Source of the DNA: Blastomussa wellsi
Taxonomy: Eukaryota; Cnidaria; Anthozoa; Scleractinia; Plerogyridae
Assembly: GCA_947652115.1 (NCBI GenBank)
Contig: OX393562.1
Coordinates: forward strand, 12,847,001-12,911,000
Direction: 5' to 3'
Length of the DNA: 64,000 bases
Below the pieces are notes generated by a model, which did not search any database, was not told where the DNA came from, and saw only the letters and a program-made list of their open reading frames with translations. This document shows positions 34,701-48,700 of the stretch, piece after piece. A program made the position numbers and the translations under genes. The first letter of the stretch is position 1. Every line of letters starts with the position of its first letter.

Positions 34701-36601
34701 ACGTATTTTTTTGGGTCTTGAAAAAAATTGTGTATTTTTTTGGGTTATAAATTTTGTCGCGATCAGTAGATCAGAAAAATATTCATTCGAAATATTTTGT
34801 TAATAGTATAAAGAAGACAATACAATGTAATTTGCAATCTTGTTTATTTCTCTTTTCTCTATGACTCATTTAAATGATGTCCATCAAAGTCTTTCGTGTC
34901 ACTTGAGCTGCTCCCCGGGAGCTGTGCATCACCACGGTTTATCATTACTTGCACGTGTAATCCCTTTTGCTTTAGAGCGCGCTCAATTTCCTTAGCTCGG
35001 ATTCTGCTCGTCTTGAATGTGACCTCCACTGGAACATTTATTCCTCCCCCGACACGCCAACGACCTCCAGTTTATTTTTAACGCTCGTTACAGTTCCTGT
35101 TTGAAAATGTAAATTTCAATTTTGTTTAAGAGTACAATATTATGACGTTTCCGCACCATGGATGGTTTCGGAGAGTCATCATTTATACAGTACACTAGTC
35201 TCTTAAATGTAGATTACCGAGAGAAATTAACGGAAACATTTCGAATACTTTATAATTTTGTCAAAAGTGTATTGTGGTATATTTTTCAACACTCGTTACA
35301 GTTCCTGTTTGAAAATGTAAATTTTTATTTTTGCGTCATGACTACAATGCAATGATAATGTATGCTGATAGTGTCACAATGAGGACCTATCTGTAAATGT
35401 GGAGCAGAAGGGAGGATGAAGAGACACTAACGGACATATCAATTTTATTAGCTTATAGGTGCAAAATTGTGCATTAGAAGGTTCTGTTTGATTGAATAAA
35501 TCCAAATTGAGGTCTTGAAGTCGTGTATTTTTTTGGGTATGAAATTTTGTGCCATGTATTTTTTTGGGTCTAAAATTTCAGGGTCGTGTATTTTTTTGGG
35601 TTTGCAGTACGAGGCTCCGTCGGACCCCCCCCCCGTCATGTATTATTTTGAGTACCCCCCCTGGGGTTTTGTCCCTACCCTAGTTATTAAAAGAGTACCA
35701 ATCCCATTGCCAAAAACATATATGAGATCCAGGCTGCCTTCAGTGCAAGTTAGGGGGTGATTACATGGCGATTTTCAGCCCGGGTTGAGATTTCAGCCTG
35801 GGTTCTGAAAGAAATCCTTTTAAAATGAAGGTGAAGATTACATGGAGAAGGTTTGGCCCCCGGACTGGATTTCAGCCCGGGCAAACGGGCAAAAAGTCCA
35901 TGTAATCGAAATGGAATGCCAGCCCGGGCTGAAAAGGCAACGTGAGCATGTGCAGTGAGGTTGTTTTCTATGGATTATATTTCAGCCGGGTTGAAGTTTG
36001 TCATGTAATCACAACAGTATTTCAGCCCACCCCACCGGGCTGAAATTTGCCATGTAATCACCCCCTTAGACAGAAGGTCTTCAGTGTGGACCTTTACCTT
36101 TTATAAGTGACATGACAGACCCCTTGCTAGGGCGTCTGTGGAGGCAAGATATCAATATAAAAAAGAATGAACTGTTTTCCATGATATTGATGAATGTAGG
36201 TGCAAGAATGGTGTAGGGGTCTACGAAAAGAAAACAGAGCTCTTGACAGACAAATAAGAGGTTGGTAAATTTAAAATTTTAACATAAGTTTTTGTAAAGG
36301 TATGCCATTCATTTTCAGATTTCTACAAATTATAAGAAAACGTTCACAATGTGTCAATCACATTAATGTAGAAATTTTTCAAATCTGTGGTTCAACAAAA
36401 TTATTAATCAGTAGCAATAAAGATATAATTTTCTATTGGCATAATTGGGAGACAAGAAAAATGGGAATTAAAGTCATGAACCTCTGAATCTACACACTGG
36501 TTGAATGCTGAAACTGCTGCTAAGCTGCAGGGAAAGTTGTGGCCAGCTTGGTCAGAAACTGAGAAAATAGAAAAAACACACATCGTTCATGAACCAATTA
36601 T

Positions 36602-36700
<99 letters not shown>

Positions 36701-39700
36701 GTAATATAATAATGAACTATATTATTTTGAGTGTCAACTGTATCTAGCATTGGCATACTAATTGAGGACACTGTATTAGCACAAATGAAATCAAATCAAA
36801 TTATATTACATGCAAATCAAATCAACTGTAAATGTGGCTAAATGTCATTTAGTATAGGTAATCACATGAGGCCAAGTACTATTAAGGATTAATTGCACGA
36901 GAGTTTTCAAAATTTTCCAAAATTGGCCGAGTCGCGAAGCGACGAGGGCAATTTGGAAAATTTTGAAAACTCAAGTGCAATTAATCCTTAATAGTACGAG
37001 GTCTCATGGGATTACTTGTTTATCAATAAAGGGCAAAATTTATACGAAGGAAAATCACGCGCGCAGTCTATTTTTATCTGGGAAGCCTGTTTAGCGCTAC
37101 GGCAATTAACGGATTAGCCAATCATTAACAGGTAATCATGCCCTCTCTTGATTACTAAAAATGCCCTCGATTAAGAAAAAATGCCCTCTCTCTCAACCAA
37201 TCAGCGCTCAGTAATTTGGCCCTTTATTGATAAGGCAAGGTTAAACTCGAGACAATGCTGGCCAGCCGTTTCGGGCGCGAATCTGGGGTGCCCCAAGGCT
37301 TTGAAGGGACTCAGTAATTTTACAGGTCTCATGTCGAGGTCAAGTCATTTGCTCGCATTACCTTTCGCTAGATGGTACACACATCTATTGGTGATGAGTT
37401 TAAATGTTGGTTTTTTTGGAGAGGGGAAAACCGGAGGACCCAGAGAAAAACCTCTCAGAGCAGATCAGTATTTAATAGAACCAACAAACTCAGCCCACAT
37501 ATGATGTCAAGGCCGGGAATTGAACCTGGGCCACATTGGTGGAAGGAGAGCACTCTCACCGCTGTGCAAATCAGAGACTGATGTGATGCATGTATGCACA
37601 TTTATCTGATTATATCCTTCCTACATGCAACTATTTTCTAACTCAATACTCTTTTTTTTTATTTTTTTTTTATTTATTACACCACAACTACACGAGGCTA
37701 ACTAACACTACAGCTACATTACTTACTTACAAAACAGTTACATTACTAACTTACAGAAAAACTACATTACATTCTGCACGATCTTAACGTAACGTTTTTA
37801 TGGTACGGAAAGAAAGATATACAAGGCTAATTACACCAATTTGGAGATAAATAATTAAATGAAGAAGGTTAAAAGAGGTTGGAGCAAAAACAGGATACTC
37901 AAATTGTGATAGTTAAAATATAAAATTATTTACAATTTTTTTTAATGTGCTGTAAGTAGTAAATTAGGTACAAAGTATCTTCACATAAATTATTAGCTAT
38001 TGTTTCAGTGGTCCGGGGAAGAGGAAAAAGCGGTCTGTATACTGTCTCTAGTTCAAATCTAGATTTTACTTGACATAAAAAGACGTTGAAATTTGGTGGT
38101 CTTTCTTCAAGTTTAACTTGCCATACATGGTAACGCGCTAATAGAAAAAAAGAATTTAATTGAAGTGCGAATTTTGGGTGGAGGTCCAGTCTTAGACCAA
38201 GTGCTGTGACATTAGTCAAAGTGTATTCATCAGTTATAGGGAGATTGTTTCGAAGCCAGTCTATTACTTCCTTCCAAAAGGAGGCTGTAACGTGGCAGGA
38301 CCAGAAAAGGTGGATTAATGTCTCTGGGTATCCGTGGCAGAAGGTGCAATTTTCGTTTTCTTTTTTCCTATTTTAAGTAGAAAATTGTTTGTGGGTATAC
38401 ATACATACATACATACATACATATTTTATTGCAACTCCCTAAAAAGGGTTTTTCAGTTACAAATTAATTAAAAAATACAAAGAATAATAATCAATATAAA
38501 AATAAGAGTAAGTAAACAATTAATTAATACAAATCTAAGTTATGTGTTTTCCTAAATAGATGAAATTAAGTTAAAAGTAATTGTTTGGTCAATTTCGATT
38601 TAAAGGCTTTTACAGAGTTTACATTTTTAAGATCATTACTTAAGTATGCGTCTGTGTAGAAATTTAAACTGGAATTCGATTAGCTTGGTGCTTTTGGTGC
38701 ACTTTGACGCCATAGTATAAGCAAGTTCCCAGTTGAAAGCGTTTTCATCGTCTAAATAAACACAGTCCTGGAGCCATTTGTGTTGGCTGTTACTGGGGAC
38801 AACACTTTTGGCTTTGATAATTTTTTTGTAAATTGTCGGCCCTGGTCTTTGGATTTTCATTATCTTGTCGCAAAATGGTTCGGGGTTGGAATCCTCAGGC
38901 TCTACAGTCTCGGGGACAGTTTTATGAAGGGACTTTACAGCTGATAATAAACCACAGAAATCAAGGGGGCGTAAATTTAGGTCATACCTGGAGGCAAAGG
39001 CGTTAAGGGACAAAAAGGAGTCGTTTTTTGACGTTTGAAGATGTTTTACTTTTGTTACACCTTTTTCAAGCCAATCTTTAAAAAGAATTGGCTTATTGCT
39101 GATTCTTATTAATGAGTTGAACCATAGAACCTGCTCTTGGAGATTTTGTTTGGATCTTATTCTGTTCTCAAAGTTGGCTTCTGCCCAGTATTCTAATATT
39201 TCCTCAAGGAAAGGATCCGAGACCTTAAACATTTTTTTTGTGTCACTTACATTTAGGTTATACCGGAAGAAACTTTGGCAGTCATATTTGTTAAGTTCCA
39301 TATCAAAGAGGAGTTTCCATTTCCCATTGTTAGTCGTGTCTAAGTACTTTTTAACCCATGTTATTTTGAGGGACTTGTTGAAGGAGCAGAGATCGATCAT
39401 TTTAAGGCCTCCTTTTTTTGGTTCATTAATCATAACTTTTCTCTTTATTTTGTCACCCTTGCCATTCCACAGGAAATGGTAAAACATGTCATTTATATCT
39501 GTTAATGCATGATGATTAGAGTGTAGTGGTGCAAGTAAGTAAACCAGCTGTGATGCGGCCAACAGCTTAGTAACTTTCTGATTTTGTCAGTTTTTTCATT
39601 ATAGTTCAAGTTTATTGCCGTATCCGGATCTGTTGACAGCCATAAACCGAGAGATTTAACTTTGCTTTTTGGCCATTTTAAATCTTTTCCAGCCACAAAG

Positions 39701-42700
39701 ATTTTCCCTTGTCCAGTTTAGAACCAATCCAAAGGGCTTCCGTTTTGCTATCATTAAGCTTAAGGCCGGAGACCTTGCTGAAATCGTCTAAATTTTGTAA
39801 TGCTGCTATAAGAGACTCCTTTGATCCGTCTAAAATGAGAGTAGTATCGTCGGCATATTGGCTTAATTTGACTTCATTGTTGCCTAAAAAGAAACCCTTA
39901 ATGTTCTTATTGCTTCGGATTGTTTTGGCTAGTACCTCTGCTGCCAGAATAAATAGATATGGCGAAAGGGGACAGCCTTGCCTAAAGCCTCTTTGCGGCT
40001 GAAAAAAACTACTTGACCAACCATTGTTAAGAATACAGCTTTCGTTTTTGGAATAAAAGGTTTTTACCCAATTGATTATTGATGAGCCAAAACCAAAGAA
40101 GCGTAATGTGTCAAAAATGAAGGGCCATTCAAGTGAATCAAATGCCTTTTCGAAATCTATGAAAAGTAGTAAACCTGGGGCGTTGTGCCGTGCAGCATAT
40201 TGGATGATTCCGTCAATAAGTCTTATATTTTCGCCGATAAATCTTCCTTTCATAAATCCTGTCTGGTCGTTGCTGATCAGTTTTGGGAGCACGGCCTTGA
40301 TACGGTTCGCAATAGCTTTGGCTGCAATTTTATAGTCCGTGTTGAGAAGGGTTATGGGGCGCCAGTTTTTTACATACAGTGGCTCTGCGTCCTTTTTTGG
40401 GATAAGTTTGATAATCCTGCATCTTTGGGTAATAGAAAGGCAGCCAGAATCGTAGGCTAAATTAAGGGCAGAGAGTAAAAATATAGAAATATCTTTCCAA
40501 AACAATTTATAGAACTCAGCCGGAAGGCCATCTGTGCCAGGCGTTTTGTCTAAGTCCATAGATTTTAAGGCTTCTAGACATTCTTTTTCGGTTAAAATAC
40601 CGTCACAATATTTTTGATCCTCAGTGCTTAAAACGGTCTCGTTCGCTTGTTGAAAGACGTTAAAGTCGGAGGAATTTTGTACTTTCGAGGAGTACAAATG
40701 TTCGTAAAATAATTTGCATTCAGATAAAATTTCATTGTCTGACGTGATGAGCGTGTTATCATTACGTTTTAATTGGCTTATCGTGCCTTGTTTGAAGTGT
40801 CTTTTTTCGAGACTGAGGAAGTATTTAGTATTCTTTTCGCCTTCATTGTACCATTTTGACTTTGACCGAAGGATGGCTCCTTTGGTTCGGTGTTCAATGA
40901 TTTTTTCAAGTTCTTCTTTTAACATCTTAATTCGCTCGGCGGTGTTCTGAGTTAATGGATCGTCTAAGATTGCGTTATCCCGCTGTTCCTCTAAAAATGC
41001 AATTTCTTTTTCCAGATCGAGTTCTTTTTTAATTTTATCTCTTTTCAAGAATGCAGAATAGGAGATTGATTCTTGACGCAATTTCATTTTTATCATCTCC
41101 CAAAGCAGTAGAGAATCGACGGATTTGTCATCTTTATAATCATTAGCTGTCTCTTGTATTGTTGCTTTAATTTTTTCAACGAAGATAGCATCGGCAAGCA
41201 GAGAAGTGTTCAGTTTCCAGAAGCCATTTCCCCTTGGGTTAGAGTGTACAGATAGGTTGAGTGTTATCATAGAGTGATCAGTTTTGAAGCCTGGAGTGAT
41301 ATCTGTTTGGATACAGTTACACAGCGTAGTTTGACTTACTAAAAAGAAGTCAAGTCTGCAATGGATATCTGGCTGTCTTTGCCTCCAGGTAAACCTCCTG
41401 GTATCTGGATTAAAAATTCTCCAAACATCGCATAGATCCAGATTTTCCATCGCGTTTTGCACTACTTTCAGAGCATTTTGGTGGGTTCTAGCGATGCCAT
41501 TTTTCTTATCTTTCTCGATGTCTAATACTAAATTAAAGTCGCCACCAATTATAATTTCCTCGCACTTAAAACTGGAGAGGTGATCAAAGATAACATGAAA
41601 AAATTCGGGATCATCGTTATTGGGAGCATAGATGTTGGCTACAGTCAAAAGTTTGCCGTCTGCTTCAATATCACATATGATAAATCGGCCATTTGGGTCT
41701 AGGAAAATTTTGTTGATATTTAGATTGAAGTTGTTGTTGAAGAGAATACCAACTCCTGCTTTGTTACTAGAGCAGCAGCTGAATAGCGCTTTGTAACCCC
41801 ACTCGCAAGTCCACATGTCCGTGGTATTTTCAGAACAATGGACTTCTTGCAACATGTATACTGAAAATTTTTTCGATCTAAGCCAATTAAACACCTCTTT
41901 TCGTTTAGCATTGTTTCCAATTCCCCTGACGTTTAGAGACGCGATTTGAAGGTTCTTGAACTCAAATTAGCATATAGATATAAAGTTACAGAAATTGTGT
42001 TTGCTCCAAAAAAATAGAAACGCTTTTAAAAACAAAAACACTACGAAAAGGGATGAAAGGAAAAACAGGCTACTCATTTGATACGGGCAAACGTGCTGAT
42101 TAAAGCGAAAAAAAAAATAACTACAAGTACAGCGACCAACGATAATACGATTAAAGAAAAACTTAAAATCAATCTAATAAGGAATGAGCTTTTGGTGTCG
42201 CGCTTCAGTCAAAACAGTGGCTTTCTCCACTCGCGAACTTCTGATTAAAGTGCCATTGGACGATGGTGAAAACTGATTTTAGCCTCAACGGTGGCAAAGA
42301 GCAAAAAAAAACCAATGGCCAGAATTTAACTTAATCTTACAAGTATTATTAATCTCCTAGGTGTCCAGCACCTGGCCCACTGGCCAAAGTTTACCTCTGA
42401 CATACAATTTATCAGGTTGCGATTTGCTAAAGGATACAGGGATATTGTTCCTTTTTGCTTTCTTGAAGGTTTCCATTTGTTTACTTCGTCTTGTGACCAG
42501 TTCTTGGGGAAGATCTCTAAACATCTGAAAGTTTGTACCCTTGAGTCGGGGGCCCAAAGCGAGAATCTTCTCACAATCTTTGAAGCGAAGAAATCTTGCG
42601 AGAATAGGCCTCGCTCCTCCATCGTCTTTCTTTTTCCCTAGGCGATGTACACGCTGGATTTCGACAGAAGCTGCTTCGTGATAACCTAGCTGCGCATGCA

Positions 42701-45700
42701 AAAACGATCTGAGCACTTCCTCGGTATCTTCTAATCCATTTCTTGGCGACGCTGATTCGGGAATGTTGTTGAATTTTATGTTTTCACACCTTGAATAAGC
42801 TTCCAGGTATAAATCTTTCGTATTGAGGTCTTCCAAGGCTTGCTGGATATTTCTCTCTTTCTCTTGTAGTTGCACTATTTTATCATCGAGTTTCTTGATC
42901 TTCTGGTCTATTTTAACTTTGGCGTCGTCTTGTTTCTTTTCGAGAAGACCGTGGTTAATCTTAAGATTGTCGATGTCCTCTCTGGCCGTTTTTTCAAGCT
43001 CTTCAAGTCGTGTTGTTCTCAGTTCTAATTTGTCCAGACCGCTTTCAATATTTTTGACGGCGCTTTCAATGGTGTCCAGCTTCGTGAGCTTTTCGAGTAT
43101 ACTTTTAAGGATGCCACTTAAGTCTTCAGTCATCTCCAGAGCGGTCAGCACAATGTCGCTGTCCTCGTTCATTTCGCCATGTTCGTTTCTCACCGTTGCA
43201 CGTGCGGGATCAGCAGTACTTTTGGGTTTTTTTGCCTCTGGAGATTCCGTATTTCCGTCCCCCGAGCTATCTGATGATCTATTTCTTCTTTTGGAGACGA
43301 ATTTAAGTAGTGACTCCGCCATCAGCTTTAAAATAAATAGAGATTGTGCGAGCGGAAAAAAGAACGTTCTTCACGCCATCATGCCTCGGCCCAGTCCTCT
43401 AACTCAATACTTGGCATTTTGTACAATTACTTGCATTTCATGCTTACAGTACATGCACAGTACACTTGCAATAAATGAGAACCTTCTCAAGATAAATGAG
43501 AAACTTCTAGAGAGAAATGAGACCTGTCGCAAGAGAAACAAGTTGCATCTTGCAAAACTGTGGTGACTTTCATTTGGGTGGTATTATATAATTCCTAGGT
43601 TTATAATAATTGTATGTGACACATGTGAAGATAGAGAATTATGAAAGAAAGATGGAAATAGATTAGTTTGAGTGTAATAAATGGCACTAAACAGGGTGTA
43701 ATTTTCTGTTACTCTGGTCAGCAAGAGTTTATTTCATACATTGTTTGTCTTGTTTAATTATTTTATTTTATTTTATTGCAGCTATTCAACGAGAACAAGA
43801 GAAAGCGACAAGATCTCTCAAAGATGCTGCAAAGAAGGGCCACAAAGATGTGTGTACTGTTCTGGCCAAAGAAATCATTAGATCGAGAAAAGCTGTAAAC
43901 AAAATTTATTCCTCAAAAGCACAGCTTAACTCTGTTGAGATGAGCATGAAGAACCAATTGGGTGAGCCAACTTTAACAGGCAATCATAAATATCAGTCTC
44001 TAGATTGTAAAATTATTAACAAATTCTATTGCTAATATTAACTCTATAACTATTAGTACTTTATTGTAATTATCATTATCATAATTGTTTTGTTTTAATT
44101 ATAATTGTTATTATTAAAATTCTTATCATTATTATTTAATTATTACTGATACATGATCAATAAATATTTCCCTAAAATTATTTGTTACTTAAAAAAACTT
44201 GAGTCCCATTACTAAATTAAAATGTAAGGAAAACTCAACAAACTGTATGTCAGGTAAAGATTTTGTTGATATAAAAATTTTGATTAAATTTTCTGAACAT
44301 AAAAATAATGTTCGGTAGTGTACATGCATTCATGCAATCTTTGGACAAGTTAGTAACCTTTTTTGCACTCATTCTATACATGATACAGCAACACTGCGCA
44401 TGGCTGGTGCATTAGAGAAGAGCAGTGAGGTGATGAAATACATGCAGCAGTTGGTAAAGGTACCAGAAATACAAGCTACAATGCAAGAAATGTCCAAAGA
44501 AATGATGAAGGTATTTATTTTTTTACCATAACTGCAGAAATTCTCGCACGCTCATTGCCTAACGTTGGTATAAATATTTGTTGTGGTTTTAATTTATCCC
44601 TGGCTTAAAATTTTTTAAACCAGTTTGGTTTTTATTTCCCTATGTCTCATGTTGATTAGCATAATCTGAAACAAAGGGAAATCAATATCAAACTGGTTTA
44701 AAATTTTTTAAACCAGGGTTAAATTTAAACCACAATATATTCATCGAAACACAAAAGAGCGAAAGCCTGGGTTCCAGGTTGCATGTGCATTGAAAACTTT
44801 CAAAAACAGATTCAATCGCTCAAACTCTTTACAGTCTTTGGTGCTGTTAGTTCTCAGAAATAAGCAACAGATTGCATCCAAAGGGACTCTTTTAAAGGGG
44901 AGATCATCAAATTCATTTTCAAGATGAATATGGATCGGGATTGAATTAATCTGTGAAGGGAAATCTCCAAAGTTTGACGTGAAACTTGTGGAAGAGATCG
45001 TTTATTTTTGCCGTGTTGTGCCATGGCACCACAAATGAACTGAACTTTGTATTAATTCATCTGGTTTTCGAGAATTTCCGAATGGAATAAAGGTTAGTTG
45101 TAAAAATTCTGTTTCTACATTTTGCTTTTGCATTACTTTACGAAATTTGATGTTTGTGATTCTGCAGGTTTCGAATTGTTTTGAGAATTTCAATTCAGGT
45201 TCGGTCGTGAGTCTTCGCTTAATCATTTTGCCTTTGTTTTGTTATGGTAAAAAACAAATAGACGTAAGCTTGTTGTGGTACGGTCCTGCTCACGTCTATT
45301 TGTATAATTTACATTGTATTTCTTTGTTTATTTCTTTGTTTGTTTATTTATTTATTTATCTATCAAGCTTTCACTGTACAACAACTGAAAATAATATAAA
45401 TCTTATACAGTGAGCTGGTCTACGACAGGTCAGAGGCCCTTCAAGTTACATGTAGACTGCCCCAGATTTTAGCCAGTTTTTCACTATTTGTTCACAGTAA
45501 CCTGTAAAATGGACAGCATAAATTCTGATGTAGTACTTACAGTAGTTTCTTGTGTTCTTAGTTTCTTTTATCATAATTCTACTTTGACAGTATTGTGAAG
45601 TGCAACTGAATATATCCATTTTGAGGTCTGTGCCATATAAAATGTAAATTACTATAAGACTGGCTGTGCATTATGATTTTCTTTCACCGTCTATTCTAGG

Positions 45701-48700
45701 AGCAGTTACATAATTATTTTTTTTGTTCAAACCCTGATATTTTATCGTCAAAATAATAGTCATGATGATCCTGGACATCCTGTGTTTCATCGTGTTACCG
45801 TAGTATACACAAAAATATTGTATGCACTGTAAGTGGCAAGTGTGTGATGACGAGTACCAGTAACCACTTGCCCACCAATAATTTACAGTATAATCATAAC
45901 TTTCCAGGCAGGTATAATAGAAGAAATGTTAGAAGATACATTTGAAGGAATGGAGGAAGACGATTTGGAGGAAGCTGCTCAAGAAGAGGTTGACAAAATT
46001 CTATTTGAAGTCACTAAAGGTATGGGTAAAACATTAAATTTTTTCATGTGGTTTTATGTTCATTACTTTGTTTAATAGGACTTCCAGTAGTTAACACTCT
46101 GAAAGGGAAAATATGATCACAAACTAATGTAGCAACTGAAAATTTGGCTCCATCATAGCCAAGGAATTTAGCAAATCAACCACAATTATATTTATTTTGG
46201 ACTACACTGCACTCTTGTGGATAGTAGGCATAACATCTTAAAATGTTCCAAACTCAAGTGGAGTAAAAATACTTTTCAGTATTCTAGTGCAGTGAAACCA
46301 CTTGTCTAACAGCTTGTAGTTTCAGTGCACAGTTTTGGATATTTTTTGGTATCCTTTCTGTGATCTATCAGACTAGTATAGACCATGGATAAAATTAACG
46401 TGTCAAACGAGATGGAAAACCAGTATAAATCACACATGCATGTAATGATTCATAAGATGGCAGTTTGTCTAGTTGAATTTTGGGCAACTTTCATCCCAAG
46501 TGGTTGTCATTAATTTGTACTGCTCATCAGCTTCTGTTTGTTGGAAGGTTTTCACTAGTTTCTTATGTTTTCTTAAGATGCTATTGTCATTTTCACGGTC
46601 TATGACCACAGGTCTTGACCAGTGAACATGCAAGAATTCTCTTAGTTATTGTATAAAAAGAGATACTATCAAAATCACTAGAGTGGTAAAAACTGCAGTT
46701 AAAAATTTGAACTCAAAGCAGTTCGACTCTTCTCACGTGATCACAAAAAAATTGTCACATGGTTCGTGTTTGCAAGCGTCCTGTCAGCAACGATGTGACT
46801 TTAACAGTCGCTTCTTGGCAATGTAAACATTGTTTTTCCAAAATTTGTATGAACAATAATCGAGCCAATAGAGTTGGAAAATGCACGAGATGTATTCAGC
46901 TTGAAAGAAAGGCAGGTTTTGCTTAATTTTAATGTCTTTCATACTGTTTTGCAGCAGAGAGTATCCGAAAGTCACAAAGCTTTCTGTTGGCTTTCCAATA
47001 AATAAACAGTGTCCACGTGATAAAAGTTTTTAATTCTCGTGATTGAGATTGGCGCAGCACGAGATGAAATTTGGCAAATGCATTTTGCCACTCTTGTGAT
47101 TTTGATTGTAAATGATGATGAGCACTTTGTGTCAGTGAACACTGTTTTAACTGCAGGTAATACGTTTATAAATTACATGTCATGTAACTGTACATGTGCC
47201 ATATCAGCTATGGAGGTATTTTAAAAGAGTTCACCTTCCTCCATTGTCATATCAATAAAAATTAATGACTTCCAACTCAAATGTCTTGTTTCTCTAGGTG
47301 CACTGGGCCAAGCTGGACATGTAGCAGACAAGCTCCCTGTAAGTTCAGCGATAAACTCAACCTCGTTCCCAGTGTCTCTCATCTTCTCGCCCTCATGAGA
47401 GATCCTGGGAACTTTTGGTATTAATTGAAGCCTAATGATAATTATCAGCCTTGTCCAAGTGAAGTAATAAAAGAAGTATTGTAATTTGTTAATGTTATAA
47501 TTATGCTGGCATGAGATTTTGATCACAAATTGAAGAAGTCAGACAGTCTTTTTCCAACTCTTCCCATGTGTAAATTAAATAAATTGCTGAAAGCTAATAC
47601 TTCAAAATAATTGTCATTGAGTAATTGATTTTGTATCTTCACCTTGTGAGTTGGTGTTCAAGGTAAAGCTTCCTAGTCATGAGTTTAGTTCTGTTATGAA
47701 CCACAAATCACGTTTACCTCGGTGTAAAAACCTGTGACTTTATTCGTTGTGTTTGAGCTATTGTTCTTTTGTTCTTTATTGTTTCGAGGTTCTTTGTCTC
47801 TTTCGTTCTTTGTTTTACATCACTCGTGAGCCCATCCCAGATAGTGCCCACTCTCTCTCGGCCTGTATATGCACGGCCCAAAATGTTGAACAAATATATA
47901 GCAAGCAATCAGTGGAGTTTGTTCAAGTGTAAATTCTCTGTATAGAGTCTTTATACGCTCAAGTCCCAATTCTTTTAAAACTACCTTTTGTATGTGCTAT
48001 ATAATAAAAATATAAAAAAATAAATTATAATTTGAAAGCTTTCATCACCAGAGTGCCCGTACCTGGACGTGTTTATAATTACCATGCAAAAAGTTCGCTT
48101 TGAAATGTTATTTTTGCGATTTGATTTACTCGAAATCAAATGTGCAAAATAAACGGTAGATTATATTTTTCTTTTCATTTTTATTATTCCATCACCAGAA
48201 CCGTTCATTGTGAATAGTTTTGCGCCTGTTGACCTAAAAATAAACGGCCAATAGCCCACGTTCTTGCCTACGCAGCTGCCAGGATTCGCGATGGACTCCT
48301 TTTATTTACGCAGACGTTTTTTGGCGCGTCACGCAATCTGCCTTGCATAACTTTCGAGAATTCTCCCAGCCCCCAAGTTTTATAAACATGGAAAAGTCAC
48401 GTAACGCAGTCTTCATTGCATAACTCTCGAGCATTCTCCCAACCCCGAACTATATAAACACGGAAAAGTCCTCTTTTGGTTTTATAAAATCTCTCAAAAC
48501 TACGCGTGAATCTAAAACGTAACAACCGTGTTTACTACGCTCATCTAAACACAGCTATCTACCAATAAGAGCGCGTGTAGCATTTGAGTTCTATAAAGAA
48601 AATAAGAAGGTGGAAATTGCTCGGTCAAACATAGAACAAAACAAGGTGCCAAATTTTATCTGTCGTTTTTCTGCGTTGTGTTCAGGTTGAGGGAGTGGCT

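Larger units (their letters stand above)
37637..43411 (-). mobile_element. Near-complete Tx1/L1-like LINE with 14-bp TSD
   Basis: An insert at 37651-43397 is bordered by an exact direct repeat TCTAACTCAATACT (37637-37650 and 43398-43411). On the minus strand it has a short leader, ORF1 (43322-42357), ORF2 (from about 41966 down to about 37926), a 3' UTR and an A-rich tail (plus-strand T-run 37651-37676). ORF2 is broken by a frameshift near 39690, an apparent deletion near 39570 and a nested insertion at 38399-38643. It is therefore dead but structurally complete and fairly young. It sits in antisense in CHMP3 intron 2, 370 bp before exon 3. Confidence 0.92.

Noticed and set aside
42823..43566. 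247-residue plus-strand open frame
   Set aside because: It is the Ser-rich complement of the LINE ORF1 coiled coil.
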